From NCBI GenBank assembly GCA_026545225.1, contig CM048846.1, forward strand, positions 91,141,270 to 91,205,269: DNA of 64,000 nt. Direction: 5' to 3'. The notes beneath the pieces were generated by a model. It saw nothing but the letters and a program-made list of their open reading frames with translations, ran no database searches and was not told where the DNA came from. The translations under genes and the position numbers were made by a program. Source of the DNA: Cornus controversa. Its lineage: Eukaryota > Streptophyta > Magnoliopsida > Cornales > Cornaceae. Below, one piece after another: positions 22,912 to 34,312 of the stretch. Numbering within the stretch: position 1 is the stretch's first letter; every line of letters starts with the position of its first letter.

Positions 22912-23738
22912 CCAAGTTGGTATCTTTGGTGATAATCATGAATGTTGTGTATATCTTTGGTGATATTATTGATTTTGAATCTGACATTGGTGCTTATTTA
23001 TTTATATGGGATGGGGTACGAGCTGAGTGGTTGTGGGATTGGTCATTTATACAATATGGGTTTCTTGATGTTATGTTTGGTGTTTTTATACTTTGGTTCA
23101 GTCAATTTACCAGGTGGATTTATTTTTAATGATGTCGATTTCGAAATCTATGTTTTTTTCGTGAACTTACCTTTCACCAGGTGATTCTACCCTCTATGTA
23201 CCCCTTCTCTGTAGCTCCCTCATCCAAGTGAAAGACCATAAATGAGAAAGCCAATAAGTTGTTAACTGTCATGATAAAGACAATAAGTTGTTAACTTTCA
23301 TGATAAAAGTGTACGACTAAAAACTCAACAGATGGTATTAATCTTTGAAATAAGTCTAAAAGCATTCCAGTAGCCTTTCACTCATTGACTAAACTAATTA
23401 TGAAAACTTAGAAGAATCTGATGCCAATAAAATAGAAGTAGAATTTTTATTAGGCAGGTAATTAATTGCAAAAGGTGTCAACTGAAGGCTTTATCACACT
23501 TTCTGAGAAAGCCACGTCAATGAAATCACCACTATTGTTACATTTGCACACTAGCCTCTTGAGTGTTATATCAAGTTAATTTTAATATTTCTTTTCTAAA
23601 GTTATGACTGTTATTTTATTTGGTATAAAACGCTTAGAAACAAACTCACCATTTCTTTCTTGGTTCTTCAATAATTAAGGGAACAAATAAAATACAAACC
23701 ATAGCTAGAGCAAAAATAATAGGCTGAAAACTTTAAAT

Positions 23739-24692
23739 GAATGTTACATCCTAACTAAAACATAACATATAGGAAACATGAATTCTATGTTGCATCCCAA
23801 TCTTAAGGTAACCGATTGCCCAACTTAAGATAACAAGTTGGAAATCTAAAATGTATGGTACATCCTAACTTATGGTAATAGGCAGGAAACTTAAAATGTA
23901 TGGTACATCCCAACTTAAGGTAACAGATTGGAAACATAAAATGTATGGTACATCCCAACTTAAAGTAACAGATTGTCCAAATTAAGCTAACAGTTTGGAA
24001 ACCTAAAATGTAAGGTACATCCCAACTTAAGGTAATATATTGAAAACCTAAAATGTATGATACATCCCAACTTAAGGTAACAGATTGTCCAACTTAAGAT
24101 AACAAGTTGGAAACCTAAAATGTATGGTTACATCCCAACTTAAGGTAATAGATTGGAAACCTAAAATGTATGATACATCTCAACTTAAGGTAACAGGTTG
24201 CCCAACTTAAGGTAACAGGTTGGAAACCTAAAATGTATGATACATCCCAACTTAAGGTAACAGGTTTGAAACCTAAGATGTATGGTACATCCCAACATAA
24301 GGTAACAGATTGCCCAACTTAAAATAATTGGTTGGAAACCTAAAATGTATGGTACATCCCAACTTAAGGTAATAGATAGGAAACCTAAAATGTATGATAC
24401 ATCCCAACCTAAGGTAACAGGCTGCCCAACTTAAGGTAATAGGTTGAAAACCTAAAATATATGGTACATCCCAACTTAAGGTAACAGATTGCCCAACTTA
24501 AGATAACAGGTTGAAAACTTAAAATGTATGATACATCCCAACTTAAGGTAATAGGTAGGAAACCTAAAATGTATGATATATTCCAACCTAAGGTAACAGG
24601 CTGCCCAACTTAAGGTAATAGGTTAGAAACCTAAAATGTTTGGTACATCTAACAGATTGCCCAACTTAAAATAACAAGTTAGAAACCTAAAA
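23739..24692 (+). repeat. Minisatellite inside the MULE (45/73-bp units)
   Basis: About 950 bp of tandem units made from two modules: 'cccaacttaaggtaacag' followed by 'ttggaaa', and 'cctaaaatgtatggtacat'. Short units are about 45 bp. Longer ones of about 73 bp hold the first module twice. The array ends about 350 bp before the transposase ATG and is confined to the MULE. Repeats near MULE ends can bind transposase or drive transcription in some families; here that role is only an inference. It is not a CRISPR array, because there are no unique spacers. Confidence 0.92.
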
Positions 24693-25047
24693 TTTGTGCA
24701 TTTATGGCTTATCTTACACTAATAAAATATTTACATTTAGAGTTTCGTATGCTATAGACTTGGATGCAGTTTATTTCTGACTAATTATGTGAGATGACAC
24801 ATCGTTTCTGTTGTTAATTTTCCTTCATAATTGGTAGGGCATGTTTGGAGGCAGAGTGTGCAAACATGGAGTGTTTGTCTTGAGAAGTTACATAGGACTA
24901 TGTAAATGCATTGCTAGGACATGTTTGGGACAAAGCGTGCTAGGGCATGTTTGATGTTATACTTAGATTAACTGATAAAATTCAAGTCAATTATGATTTA
25001 TTTAGCTGAATTGTGTTCTATATATGTTTGTTATTGAAGTTATTCAA

Positions 25048-28000
25048 ATGGAAGTTGAATTAATTAACATTGAAGACACAACAAATGCTTCAATTCTTGA
25101 GCCTGAGCAAATAAAATGGAAACCAAGGTTTTCGATGGAGTTTGATACTGAGCAAGACGCATATGATTTTTACAATGCATATGGGGGTAGAATCGGATTC
25201 AGTATTCGAAGAGAATATTTTAATAAAAGTCGTGTTACTGGAAAAATTACATCCAGATTGTTTGTTTGTTCCAAGGAGGGTATTAGGGTGAAGGACAAAA
25301 GGGATATATCAACAAGAAATCCTAGGGCTGAAACACGAACTGGCTGCGGTGCACTCATGCATATTAAATATAACAACGATAAGGGAAAGTACTTCGTTTC
25401 TAAATTTGTGGAAACTCACAACCATCCTTTGATAATTGAGGAGTGCACTCACATGATGCCTTCGCAGCGAAGAATTACTGCAATTCAAGCCATTGATGTG
25501 GAGTTTGCTTCCGATTCAGGAATTGCGGTTCGTAATGCATATGAGTTAATGGGAAAACAAGCTGGTGGGAAACAATCTATTGGCTTCACTAAGCTGGATC
25601 AACAAAATTATATAAGGACTCGAAGACAAAATGAGCTTCAATTTGGAGATAAAAGTTGGCTGATGAATTATTTTTAGACTCAGGCCTGCGAAGATCCTTC
25701 ATTCTTCTATGCTGTGCAATTAGATAATGAAGAAATGATAACTAATATATTTTGGGCAGATTCGAGAATGATAGTTGATTATGGCCATTTTGGAGATGTC
25801 ATAACTTTTGATACAACATACAAGCTTGTCCACGGCAATTGGCCTTTTGCATTGTTTCTCGATCTTAATCATCACCGGGAGACTGTTGTATTTGGGGCAG
25901 CCTTCATGTATGACGAGACTTCTGATTCTTTTGCTTGGTTATTTGATACATTCCTGAATGCGATGTCTAGTAAAGCGCCAAAGACGATTTTGACTGACCA
26001 AGATGCAGCAATGGCAAAGGCATTAACGCAGGTTATGCCCGGGACGAAACATCATCTTTGTACGTGGCACTAATGCAAAATGCACAAAAGCATCTTGGCC
26101 CATTTTTTGAAGGTTACGAAGACATCAAAAATGTGATATCCAAATTCATGTCTTGCATTGAGGAAGAAGATGATTTTTTAGTCAAATGGGAAGAAATGTT
26201 AACATTATATGGTGTTGTTGATAACACATGGCTGGACAACTTGTTTGGTTTGAGACATAGATGGGCTAAGGCATTTGTTAAAAATGTGTGGTCCGCGGGA
26301 ATGCGTAGCACACAGTTGAGTGAAAGCTTCAATGCTCGATTGAAGGAGTACTTGACGAGGCAACTAACACTTCCAGATTTCTTCAATCACTTTGAAAGGC
26401 TGTTATCCGACAAGCGTTACAAAGAGTATGAAGCCGAGTATGGTTTGCTCTATAAGCTACCTAGACTCCAAAGAGATTGTGAAATTTTAGTTCAAGCCGG
26501 AAAGACTTACACAAGGAGGATATTTGAGATTTTTCAGGAAGAATTCTTAGTAGCTTGTGTCAGCGAGAGAATCATTAGCTATAGTGCCATGGATAGTAAT
26601 GGACACTGGGTTTATAAAGTTGGCATTCATGAAAATGGGGTGCAACGATGCGTGACAAGGACAGATGATGACCAATTATCTTGTTCATGTGGAAAATTTG
26701 AAATGGAGGGTATTATGTGCAGTCACACTTTGAAAGTTCTTAAAGAGGTGATGAACATCAATGAATTGCCTTCTCAATATATATTACCAAGGTGGACTAG
26801 AAATGCTAGACATGGTAACTTGGATGAAATTCTTGCTGGTGAAGTTATGGTGGATCCTAAACTTGAAGTCAGGCGACGACATAGGATCCTTTGTCGTATT
26901 CTAATTGAAATATCTTCCATTGCATCGGAAACCAATGAAGGATACAATGATTTATTACTAAAGGCGATGGAATGGAAAAAATCTGCACAAGGAAGTTCTA
27001 CTCAAAGTTCAGCTGGGAAAGAAGCAAGTTTACCACCTACATCCACTGGAATAAATGCCAAGGGCTTGAAGACTAAAGATACATCTAAAGGACGAAGGCG
27101 TAGGATAAAATCTGATTTGGAGAAATCTGTGGAGAAGAAGAAAAAGGCTATAAAACGAAAACTTAAGGTATTTACCAAAATTTCATCGTTTAAGTTAGGA
27201 TGTAACATACATTTCAAGCTTCTATGTGTTACTTTTAAGTGGATATGTAACATACATTTCATATTATCATAATATCATTGTATACTATTATATATGGATT
27301 TTCTTGCATTGTGAAACTGTAAAATCTTTGAACATTTTTCTTCTGTTCTAGAAATCCAAGGACACTGGTGTTTCTGAAGTGGCAGGTAGTAGTGGTAGGA
27401 GGACAAGCCCCTCTTATATTTTAGTCAATGTGAGTATTGTTGTCACTAAATGAGATCTAATAACTTGTTTGGATAACATCTACATAGTAATTTGTTTATT
27501 TTGTTTACAATATAATTCTAACCTAACAGAGGTACATTATTTGTTTTTTGAAGGGTGCTGAAATTCCATCTGAATTTCTCAATGATCATTGTTATGTGCC
27601 ACCACCTGTAATGCACAAAAGACAGGGTTGCGAACCACCTTATAGTTCCGGTATTCATTTTGGTCAACCCATGACTCCTTCAAACCAGGTAAGTGAGGTG
27701 ATACAATTTTATTTTGGTAATGGAATATAAATTATGGCTTTCATTGCGTAATCTCTAATGAACACTTAAATTTTTGTAGACTAATATTGGTGATACGTGT
27801 ATGTTTTCATCAGAATTATTCAATACTCCTTCTTCCTATGACGAATCATGCGCGGCTGATATGGCAAGTGAATAATATCTACTTTTTCACCTTAATATTT
27901 TATTATGTTATTATATTTTAAGCTTTAATTGTGATTTAAATTGACTTTGGGCATGTTTTCTCAAGTTCCTCTTTAATTTGTATAAGATTTAATAGTAACT

Positions 28001-28222
28001 ACTCTCATATGCTACATGCCTTTTTATTTTGAATGCACATTAAATGTTTGTTTTAATACATTCAGATTTCAATAACTCTGTTTTGAAATGCAGGCCTCAG
28101 GTAACAATTGCTACAACATCAATCTTGATCTTAGGCTCAGTCATTCAACTTTCACGCCAACGTCCCATATGCCAATCCCGGAGATTAACCGTAGTTCACA
28201 ACAACAACTGTTTAAAACTTGA
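25048..28222 (+). pseudogene. FAR1/FRS-type MULE transposase gene, damaged
   Basis: Five exons by splice signals and frame: 25048-27167, 27352-27429, 27554-27688, 27780-27863 and 28094-28222. All introns are phase 0; the fourth uses a GC donor (ATG|GCAAGT). The product has a FAR1 zinc-binding DNA domain (FDTEQDAYDFYNAYGGRIGFSIRR ... CSKEG ... TGCGALM ... ETHNHPL). A MULE transposase core follows, with ITFDTTY and TDQDAAMAKAL carrying the first two acidic residues and HHLCTWH after them. A SWIM zinc finger (CSCGKFEMEGIMCSH) and a basic Lys/Arg-rich region close exon 1. Defects: an in-frame TAG at 25675-25677, and loss of one base near 26071 after CTWH. Otherwise codons are well kept, so loss of function is fairly recent. 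ATG 25048 is preferred over the in-frame ATG at 25024, which is weakly supported. TIRs and TSD show this is a transposase, not a resident FRS regulator. Confidence 0.88.
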
Positions 28223-28560
28223 GTTGGAAGGGCTTATGTATTTTTTACATGTCTAGTTGGTATATAACTAGCAATTACATTTCTCAGCTGTATGTTAAGT
28301 TGATTATCCTTGAATGTACATGACTCAAATGGACAAATGATGAAAACAACTCTTTAAAATGATCACAATCTAACTCATGATGAGGCAACTATATGTCCCC
28401 TGGTTGATCATAACCCTAAGATGACAATCTGATGTTATGCTATTGCTAAAGTTGCCCAGCAAATCTGCACCTACCCTGAAACACTCCATTCCAACCCAGA
28501 CAATATCAGAACACTTGAGCTAAATTTCATAGCCAAAGGTACCAGATAGCTTAACTTGGT
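28223..28560. other. MULE interior after the transposase, no gene seen
   Basis: AT-rich sequence between the transposase stop and the SINE insertion. It presumably includes the 3' untranslated region of the transposase. A small minus-strand open frame here (28471-28755) has no motif and spans the SINE. Confidence 0.5.
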
Positions 28561-28574
28561 TGATTCAATGCCAT

Positions 28575-28650
28575 AGAAAAAATAAAAGAAAATAAAAAGG
28601 GCTAGCCCTGGGTACAAGCCTCCTGCCATTGTGGGGAGGCTGTGTGCTTG
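28575..28650 (-). mobile_element. Short SINE insertion with 14-bp target duplication
   Basis: A 76-bp insert is flanked by tgattcaatgccat at 28561-28574 and 28651-28664. On the minus strand it has a GC-rich head (cagcctccccacaatgg, then aggcttgtacccagggctag) and a T/A-rich tail, resembling the 3' part of a plant tRNA-derived SINE of the Au type. It is truncated at its 5' end. It inserted after the host sequence was already part of the MULE, or was captured with it. Confidence 0.65.
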
Positions 28651-29780
28651 TGATTCAATGCCATGTAACTTTGCAAAATTTAAATGTTTATGATAGTTAT
28701 GGTTCTGCCAAGGTAAATATGCAAAAATGCACATGTTCACGACAAAAACCAACACAACAGTTTAACAATAATGCTAAATGAACTAGCATGCTTATTATGG
28801 TAAACAGAGTAATAATAGAGTATTCACAAGTTTCAAGGCTCAATATTATTAGCAAAATAACTTCTGTTGCTTTCACTTTGCAGGTAACTCTGTTGACATT
28901 GCCTAATTAATTCTGATGGAAACAAATACCATAGATAGCAAGCTTATCTTTTTTTTCTGGTTTCCTTCTGAGTTTTCACTTTCCTTATTTCATTTTATAA
29001 GATCGTATAATCTAAACTGAGCATATAACAATCATGATATTTTTGTTTTTTGGGGCAAGTAAGATTATATTAACAAGAAGCTAGATACACAATATATACA
29101 AGGGGAATACCCCAGGACTTTACAAGAGAGAAATTCTAAGACAATTATATGCCAAGATCAAAGATTACTTGTATAACCCAATATCTTTCTGCAGTCAAAA
29201 TCAAGCAGCATCGTATGAAATGTATTTGACCGGAATGCAGCTCAACATAGAAGGTAAAAGGATGGCAGAAAAGCAAGTCCATGGTAGCCAAACAAGGTTT
29301 GATGGGACTAATGAACTAAGCACAGAAAAGAAAGCAAAAAAAAAATAGAACCAGCTCCAAATTGTTCTATAGCATTTGCAATCACCTCAGGCAGCGTATT
29401 GCAAAGCAACATTCGACTCCACAATGCTGTCAGCCCAACAGAGAGTAACACAAGTACTCCAAAATTAAGTACAAGGGGAAACGCAGGGTGGCACACAAAG
29501 GAAACAATTCCAATAAGGAGTGGGAGACGCAGGGGGAGAGTTCAAAAGAGTATTATGTTTCATTTCACAAGATTATAGGAAGAATAATTGATACGAGGAT
29601 TGGCACAGTCTGCCATGCAGAGCCAAGTTTTATGGAAGTTGTAGGTGATGCCACATCATATAATCCAACTAAATTTTTTTTAAAATATCAGTAATTCAGG
29701 TAGGCTCTGCATAACAATAAAGTTGGATGTCCCCTTGCCATTTAAACATATAATTTAACAAGAAAATGGGCATTTCATAC

Positions 29781-29840
29781 CTCAATCCCATTCGCCTCGA
29801 AGTCCTCTTGTAGAACAGATTGCAAGGCAGAAATTGTAGT
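29781..29840 (-). pseudogene. Captured proteasome alpha-6 exon (penultimate)
   Basis: On the minus strand 20 codons read TTISALQSVLQEDFEANGIE. They are bounded by a good acceptor (...ttgtacag) and donor (gtatga). The sequence closely matches the segment before the last exon junction of plant 20S proteasome subunit alpha type-6 (PAA1 as I remember it: TAISALQSVLQEDFKATEIE). It lies within the MULE, 1.1 kb from the final exon of the same gene, but in the opposite orientation. No earlier exons were found. Confidence 0.85.
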
Positions 29841-30021
29841 CTGTACAATGGAAAGAATTCGGTGATATTAAAAATTCAAAAATATATATGTATGTGTGTG
29901 TTGGTATTCACAAAGTATAAGACAATCACAGATCCGTTGTTGACATCCCAAGACAATCTCAAGGAAAAACACAAAAATAATTGAGGGATAACATAATTTT
30001 TATTCTGTTTATACATCTTTT

Positions 30022-30198
30022 CAGAAAGGGAGGAGGACTAAGCCCGTTGGTATGCCATGGAAGACAATTGTGAGGACAAAAGAAGCATTGATGCAATCAT
30101 TGAAAAAGCATAAAAACAACAAAAAGTGCGTTTTGAAAACAAAAACAAATAATGAAACTTTTGGCATAAAATGTATACATATATTTTTATTTTACTTT
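30022..30198 (+). other. Possible captured exon of unknown origin
   Basis: After an acceptor-like 'tacatcttttcag' there is an open stretch reading KGRRTKPVGMPWKTIVRTKE, continuing with a Lys-rich run to a stop at 30207. The first 40 or so codons look protein-like (basic, balanced) and the rest is AT-rich noise. I cannot name a source. It may be chance. Confidence 0.25.
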
Positions 30199-30959
30199 TT
30201 ATTCTAGAACAATCAAGTATCACTCTTCAATCTAAAGAGAACACAACTCAATTGCTGGGAATGGGCTACACATCTCTTTTGAATTTATCTACCCAAAACA
30301 TGATGTAATTTTAGTTTAACCAGCCCAATTAAGAGGAACACTACAACTGCTCCACTTAACTGTGCAAATCCCAATTCATCTCCTGGTAACATTCCTCTTG
30401 TAACAGAATTGAGGTTGAACTAAATACAGATGCCAATTTTATCTGTTCATTTTCATTTCTATAGGTAATTTAAATCCTATAAGTTTGTCAATAGCGTTGT
30501 ACTACAAGTGCTGACATGTCATTTGAAAGGAAGGGGTGGGGTTAAATTCTTGTACATAAATCTTAAATTTCAAAATCTCCATTGGTACTTGGCAGAACTC
30601 AGCAGCTGTTGTACTATTCTATTAGTTGCAATCTTTTAGTCAATAGGTATAAAAGAGGATCTAGAGGAAGTGTATATGTGGTAGTCCTCCACTTGTTCAT
30701 GCTTATCTGTTCCATTAATTCAATCTTTTCGGTCAGAGTTGTGGCTGAGTTTGCCAGAACTTTACACGTATGTACATACGCGCGTGCACATATATATATG
30801 ACATAGAACATTATGGGTTGACAATTATGTTCATCCGATTTAATAGATTTTAATTTTGATTCTGCAGACTGGTCTGTCCAAATCTGGGAGAATGCTTGTT
30901 GAATTCATTTGTATGTGGCATGCATTTATTTATTTATTCTCTTTTGTTACTGTTAACAG

Positions 30960-31052
30960 GTTGGAGTTGTGAGGAAGGAGAATCCTGTGTTTAGAGTGTT
31001 GTCCATGGAGGAGATTGAGAAACATTTGATTGCCATAAGTGAGTGTGATTAA
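30960..31052 (+). pseudogene. Captured proteasome alpha-6 last exon
   Basis: After the acceptor 'ttactgttaacag' there are 30 codons and a stop: VGVVRKENPVFRVLSMEEIE, then KHLIAISECD. This closely matches the C-terminus of plant 20S proteasome alpha type-6 (VGVVRAENPEFRALTTEEIE, then EHLTAISERD in PAA1 as I remember it). The exon start coincides with the junction following the exon at 29781-29840, but here it is on the plus strand. The functional gene is not in this window. Confidence 0.88.
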
Positions 31053-32078
31053 GTACTGGTCAGAATCTGAAAATGCATTCAAGTAGTCATTCAGATTTTA
31101 TAAATTGCAAGACTCGCTTTTTCATTCGACTAATCATTAGACCTATTATTAAATCAGATTGCCTGAGTTTTAATTGTAACAGTGGACTTTGATTTTGAAC
31201 TACAATTGTAATTGTAATTGTCTAAAGCATTTGTTGGACTTTGACTTTCTCTCAAAGAAATAAAGAAAATAAATGGACATCGAATGCATGAAAAGATAAA
31301 AATGAAAAGAGTGTAAGTAGGATAAATAATAAGTACAAACCTACAATTGCGGACACAGGCACAATGTGTGAGACAATGCTACTAAAATTAGATTACTTAG
31401 AAAATGTGTAACCTAGAGTTATGAATCCAAGAGGAAAAACAATAGACTTACAAGTTGTATTGAGTGGTAGGGCTTGAGTGTCAGTACATAACATCAACGC
31501 CTTCTTGTGAACAGGTTTAGTTTTGCCAGTAATTAGAATTTTATGAGGGTCACTGCAACACTGAACCATAAAATGAGGTTTCACAATTACAAGAACAGGT
31601 ATATGTAGAAAAATCTCAAGAATTTATCTACTTTTTGAAAGCCTCAGAGGCTATAACCAGCAAAGAGAATGGGAAAATTGCACCTTAACAACAATTTTAA
31701 CACCAAGGAATTATGTGAATGAGGTTTTATGGCAAAATCATGTTTGAATTTGAGGGCAACCACCTGACCTTACAGAAGAAGTAAAGGTCAGGTATCTGAC
31801 CTCATCCACCCTTCCAAGGCTGAATACTGGATAATGTTAATCCTTATAGTAGGTCGCCTCCTGATGAATATATTCATATCTTTATAATAAAATTTTCTTT
31901 CACACATAGGCAAAACTCACTGCTATACTGAATTGATCCTTTCTGTTTCTTTCTTTTGGTAAGTAAAATTAAATGTTTGAGTTGAATTTTTTTTTTTTTT
32001 GAATGGTATGTTTGAGTTGATCTTGTTCAACAAAACTCAAGCCAGATGACATAATTCAATTATTCCACTTAAATTTAT

Positions 32079-32133
<55 letters not shown>

Positions 32134-32270
32134 CCTAATCTTACATCCCTCGCTAAACCTAAATAAAACCCTTAAAATTGAAAAAGGGTGAATTGCTAAA
32201 ACTGAATAAAACCCCTAAAATTGAAAAAAAATCATTTAATCTGATTAAACAAAAATAAATAAAATCAACA

Positions 32271-32301
<31 letters not shown>

Positions 32302-32973
32302 AACAGAAAGATATACAAATACAAAGGGAAAAATAAAAATTAAGAAATTTATACACACAAATACAAATACGAGAGAAAAATATTACCTTAAAAACAATAG
32401 AAATTCGGAACCTAGCATCAATCAAAATCGTTGATGACTGGAAAAAAACCCTCTTAACCCAAGAAACAATTGTTAGGGTATTGTGAGTTGAAATCGATGA
32501 ACCCTAGACTTAGAGATAGAGAGAGAGAGAGGGTGTACCTAACCAGACTTGGTGCTGCAACGAGGTGAACTACAGGTGCTTCTACAGATACTTCTACAAG
32601 CGATGCTCTGGATATGGAGGATTTACTGAGTCGGCAAAATGAACTGCTTGATCTACTGGTGCTAACTTCGATTATGCCACGGCTTGATCGTGAAGGCTCT
32701 CCTCACTCACTAACAGCATCTCTATCTCTAGCTGGATGTGGTTCTCGATCATATATGAAGATCAGAATCAGTACAAAAAGGATAAAATTCAAGAAATTAG
32801 AAATTGGCTGAGAGAATCGTGTGAGAGGGAGGAGAGAGAAAGAGAGGGGTGGAACTAAGAAAGGTTTCAATCAAAAAAGAAAGAGGCTTGAAGAAAGAAG
32901 GCTTGAAATCTTCTTCGGGTATGTGGATCTGCTGTGCTTTCACTGGAGTCCGGGGGTCTGCTCTGTTTATGAT
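31053..32973. other. MULE interior, right part, no gene recognised
   Basis: Contains a (TA)n tract at 32080-32129 and a smaller one near 32274-32300, and a repeated pair of phrases 'taaaacccctaaaattgaaaaa' at about 32165-32225. An open frame at 32614-32811 (MEDLLSRQNELLDLLVLTSI...) follows a (ga)n tract and could be the start of another captured transcript, but no family is recognised. Confidence 0.5.
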
Positions 32974-33248
32974 TGGCTGAAGAGGACGATCGAAAAATTG
33001 GGCGGGATTGAGATGGGTTTAGTTTGGGCGGGATGGAGAGTAAAATCAGATATAGGTATATACTGCTTTGTATATGTATTCGTATAATAAGTAAATGGTT
33101 TATACTGCTAGCCTTCAGTTCTTTTTTTAATTGGAGGTAAATACACAAAAAGGTAAGTGATATTTACCACATATGTATGCAATAAGTCCCTCGATTTGAG
33201 CGCACCGGCTGCGACTGGTTGGTTCCAAACAGGAGAGGATTTTAATCC
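32974..33248 (-). repeat. MULE right terminal inverted repeat
   Basis: About 275 bp, reverse complement of 22527-22748 with extra bases in gaps. The outer end on the minus strand reads GGATTAAAATCCTCTCCTGT; the inner end is 'tggctgaagagga'. Confidence 0.9.
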
Positions 33249-33257
33249 TAAATGTAT
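33249..33257. repeat. MULE target-site duplication, right
   Basis: TAAATGTAT, a perfect match to 22518-22526, followed directly by the cluster upstream flank (gttccactaatagattgtcaag). Confidence 0.9.
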
Positions 33258-33829
33258 ATATATATGTTCCACTAATAGATTGTCAAGTCCTAACATAAGA
33301 AATTATGTTGATTGAACAATTCTATCAATCTTCTAGAAGCTCAGGAGGATGTGGTTGGCTTTACATTTCTCAAATTATTTTAGAGTTTTTTAATTGTGAA
33401 TATTATCCTAAGAAATGGTACACTTAGAGTTTACTTGGAACAATAAAAAATGTTTTCAATAGCTTGCACGAAAACTTCTAAAAATTATATCGTGCATCCA
33501 TCATATTTACTTGTTCATCCATCATGGTGGGACCAATCACGTGGATGGGTGAGAAAATACTTTTCCAGTTTTCCTTCTCCAACCAATCAAGTGAACGGGT
33601 CAAGACTCAAGACTCAACTAATTTTTTTCAAACTATTTGATTTGACAACTCAAATAAAATATTTTAATTGCGAAGCTTCTCAGGAGGACTTGTACAAAGT
33701 GTAGGAGTGTTTAGATTTCCCAGAAAGTTTCAACACGTTATTAGACATTGTTCCACCAAGTTTTCCTAGACCGTTATCATATCCCCAATTCCAGTCACTA
33801 GCGTAGACCTAATAAAAAAGAGAGAGAAA

Positions 33830-34125
33830 TGTTGGAAGTTTTAATATTAATAAAAATTATTTTATAATATCATGCACTATCCTTCTAAAATTAGATAACA
33901 ATGTAATTATCAATACTTATTGAGGCGGGGTTATATTTATCAATTTATCGTCTAATTGACTATATAATATAGCATTGAACCGTCACTTTCTAATTTTATT
34001 TGGTAAAATTTAATTATAATGTAATATTCTTAAATTATTTCAAAATCTTCCATTTACCATTGTGTAATATTCTTAAATTAATAAGAGCCACCGTCTAGTT
34101 TTTTTGTTACAAGTAAAAACATGAC
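33830..34125 (+). mobile_element. Diverged LTR-like remnant
   Basis: Starts TGTTGGAAG and follows the LTR at 57635 through several phrases (ctaaaattagat, ttatcaat, ggggttata, tttatttggta). Its end resembles 19425-19515. It is an old, incomplete fossil. Confidence 0.4.
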
Positions 34126-34140
34126 TATATTTTTTAGAGT

Positions 34141-34312
34141 AATGCTACATGTCATGAAAATATTTCATGAATTTTTATCTTGAATGATGTGGCAATTAAA
34201 TGGTGAGTTAGTATTGGTGGGATTCCCCATACACAGAATCTCAATGGTATTATCACCTGTCACATCATTCATGATGGTAATTCATGATAAAATTTCATGA
34301 CGTTTAGCATTT
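34141..34312. mobile_element. MITE family 1, copy a
   Basis: Inverted ends: aatgctacatgtcatgaaaa at the left, and at the right the reverse complement of aaatgctaaacgtcatgaaa. The inner parts are also palindromic (ttgaatgatgtgg / cacatcattca). It is about 172 bp, with further copies at 39444, 40751 and 44922. Confidence 0.75.

Larger units (their letters stand above)
22527..33248 (+). mobile_element. 10.7-kb Mutator-like element (FAR1-type MULE)
   Basis: Termini GGATTARAATCC are in inverted orientation and flanked by the 9-bp duplication TAAATGTAT. The inverted repeats continue inward with indels to about 22748 on the left and 32974 on the right; strongly matching blocks include 'ggctagcagtataaacc', 'atacgaatacatatac' and 'cccgcccaatttttt'. 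Flanks on either side join to give the common cluster upstream sequence (compare 13300-13450), confirming a clean insertion. Contents on the plus strand: a minisatellite (23739-24692), a damaged FAR1-type transposase gene (25048-28222), a small SINE, and proteasome alpha-6 exons (29781-29840 minus, 30960-31052 plus). The size is large for a MULE, and captured host exons are a known habit of the superfamily. Confidence 0.92.

Noticed and set aside
22884-23184. Frames starting MCVCVCVCV near the left MULE end
   Set aside because: The start is a (TG)n tract, and two overlapping frames are equally open; no motif.
23739-24692. CRISPR-like array
   Set aside because: Plant nuclear DNA; units follow each other without unique spacers, and there are no associated genes.
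25048-28222. Host FAR1/FHY3-related transcription factor gene
   Set aside because: The gene sits between matching terminal inverted repeats with a 9-bp target duplication, so it is the transposase of a MULE.
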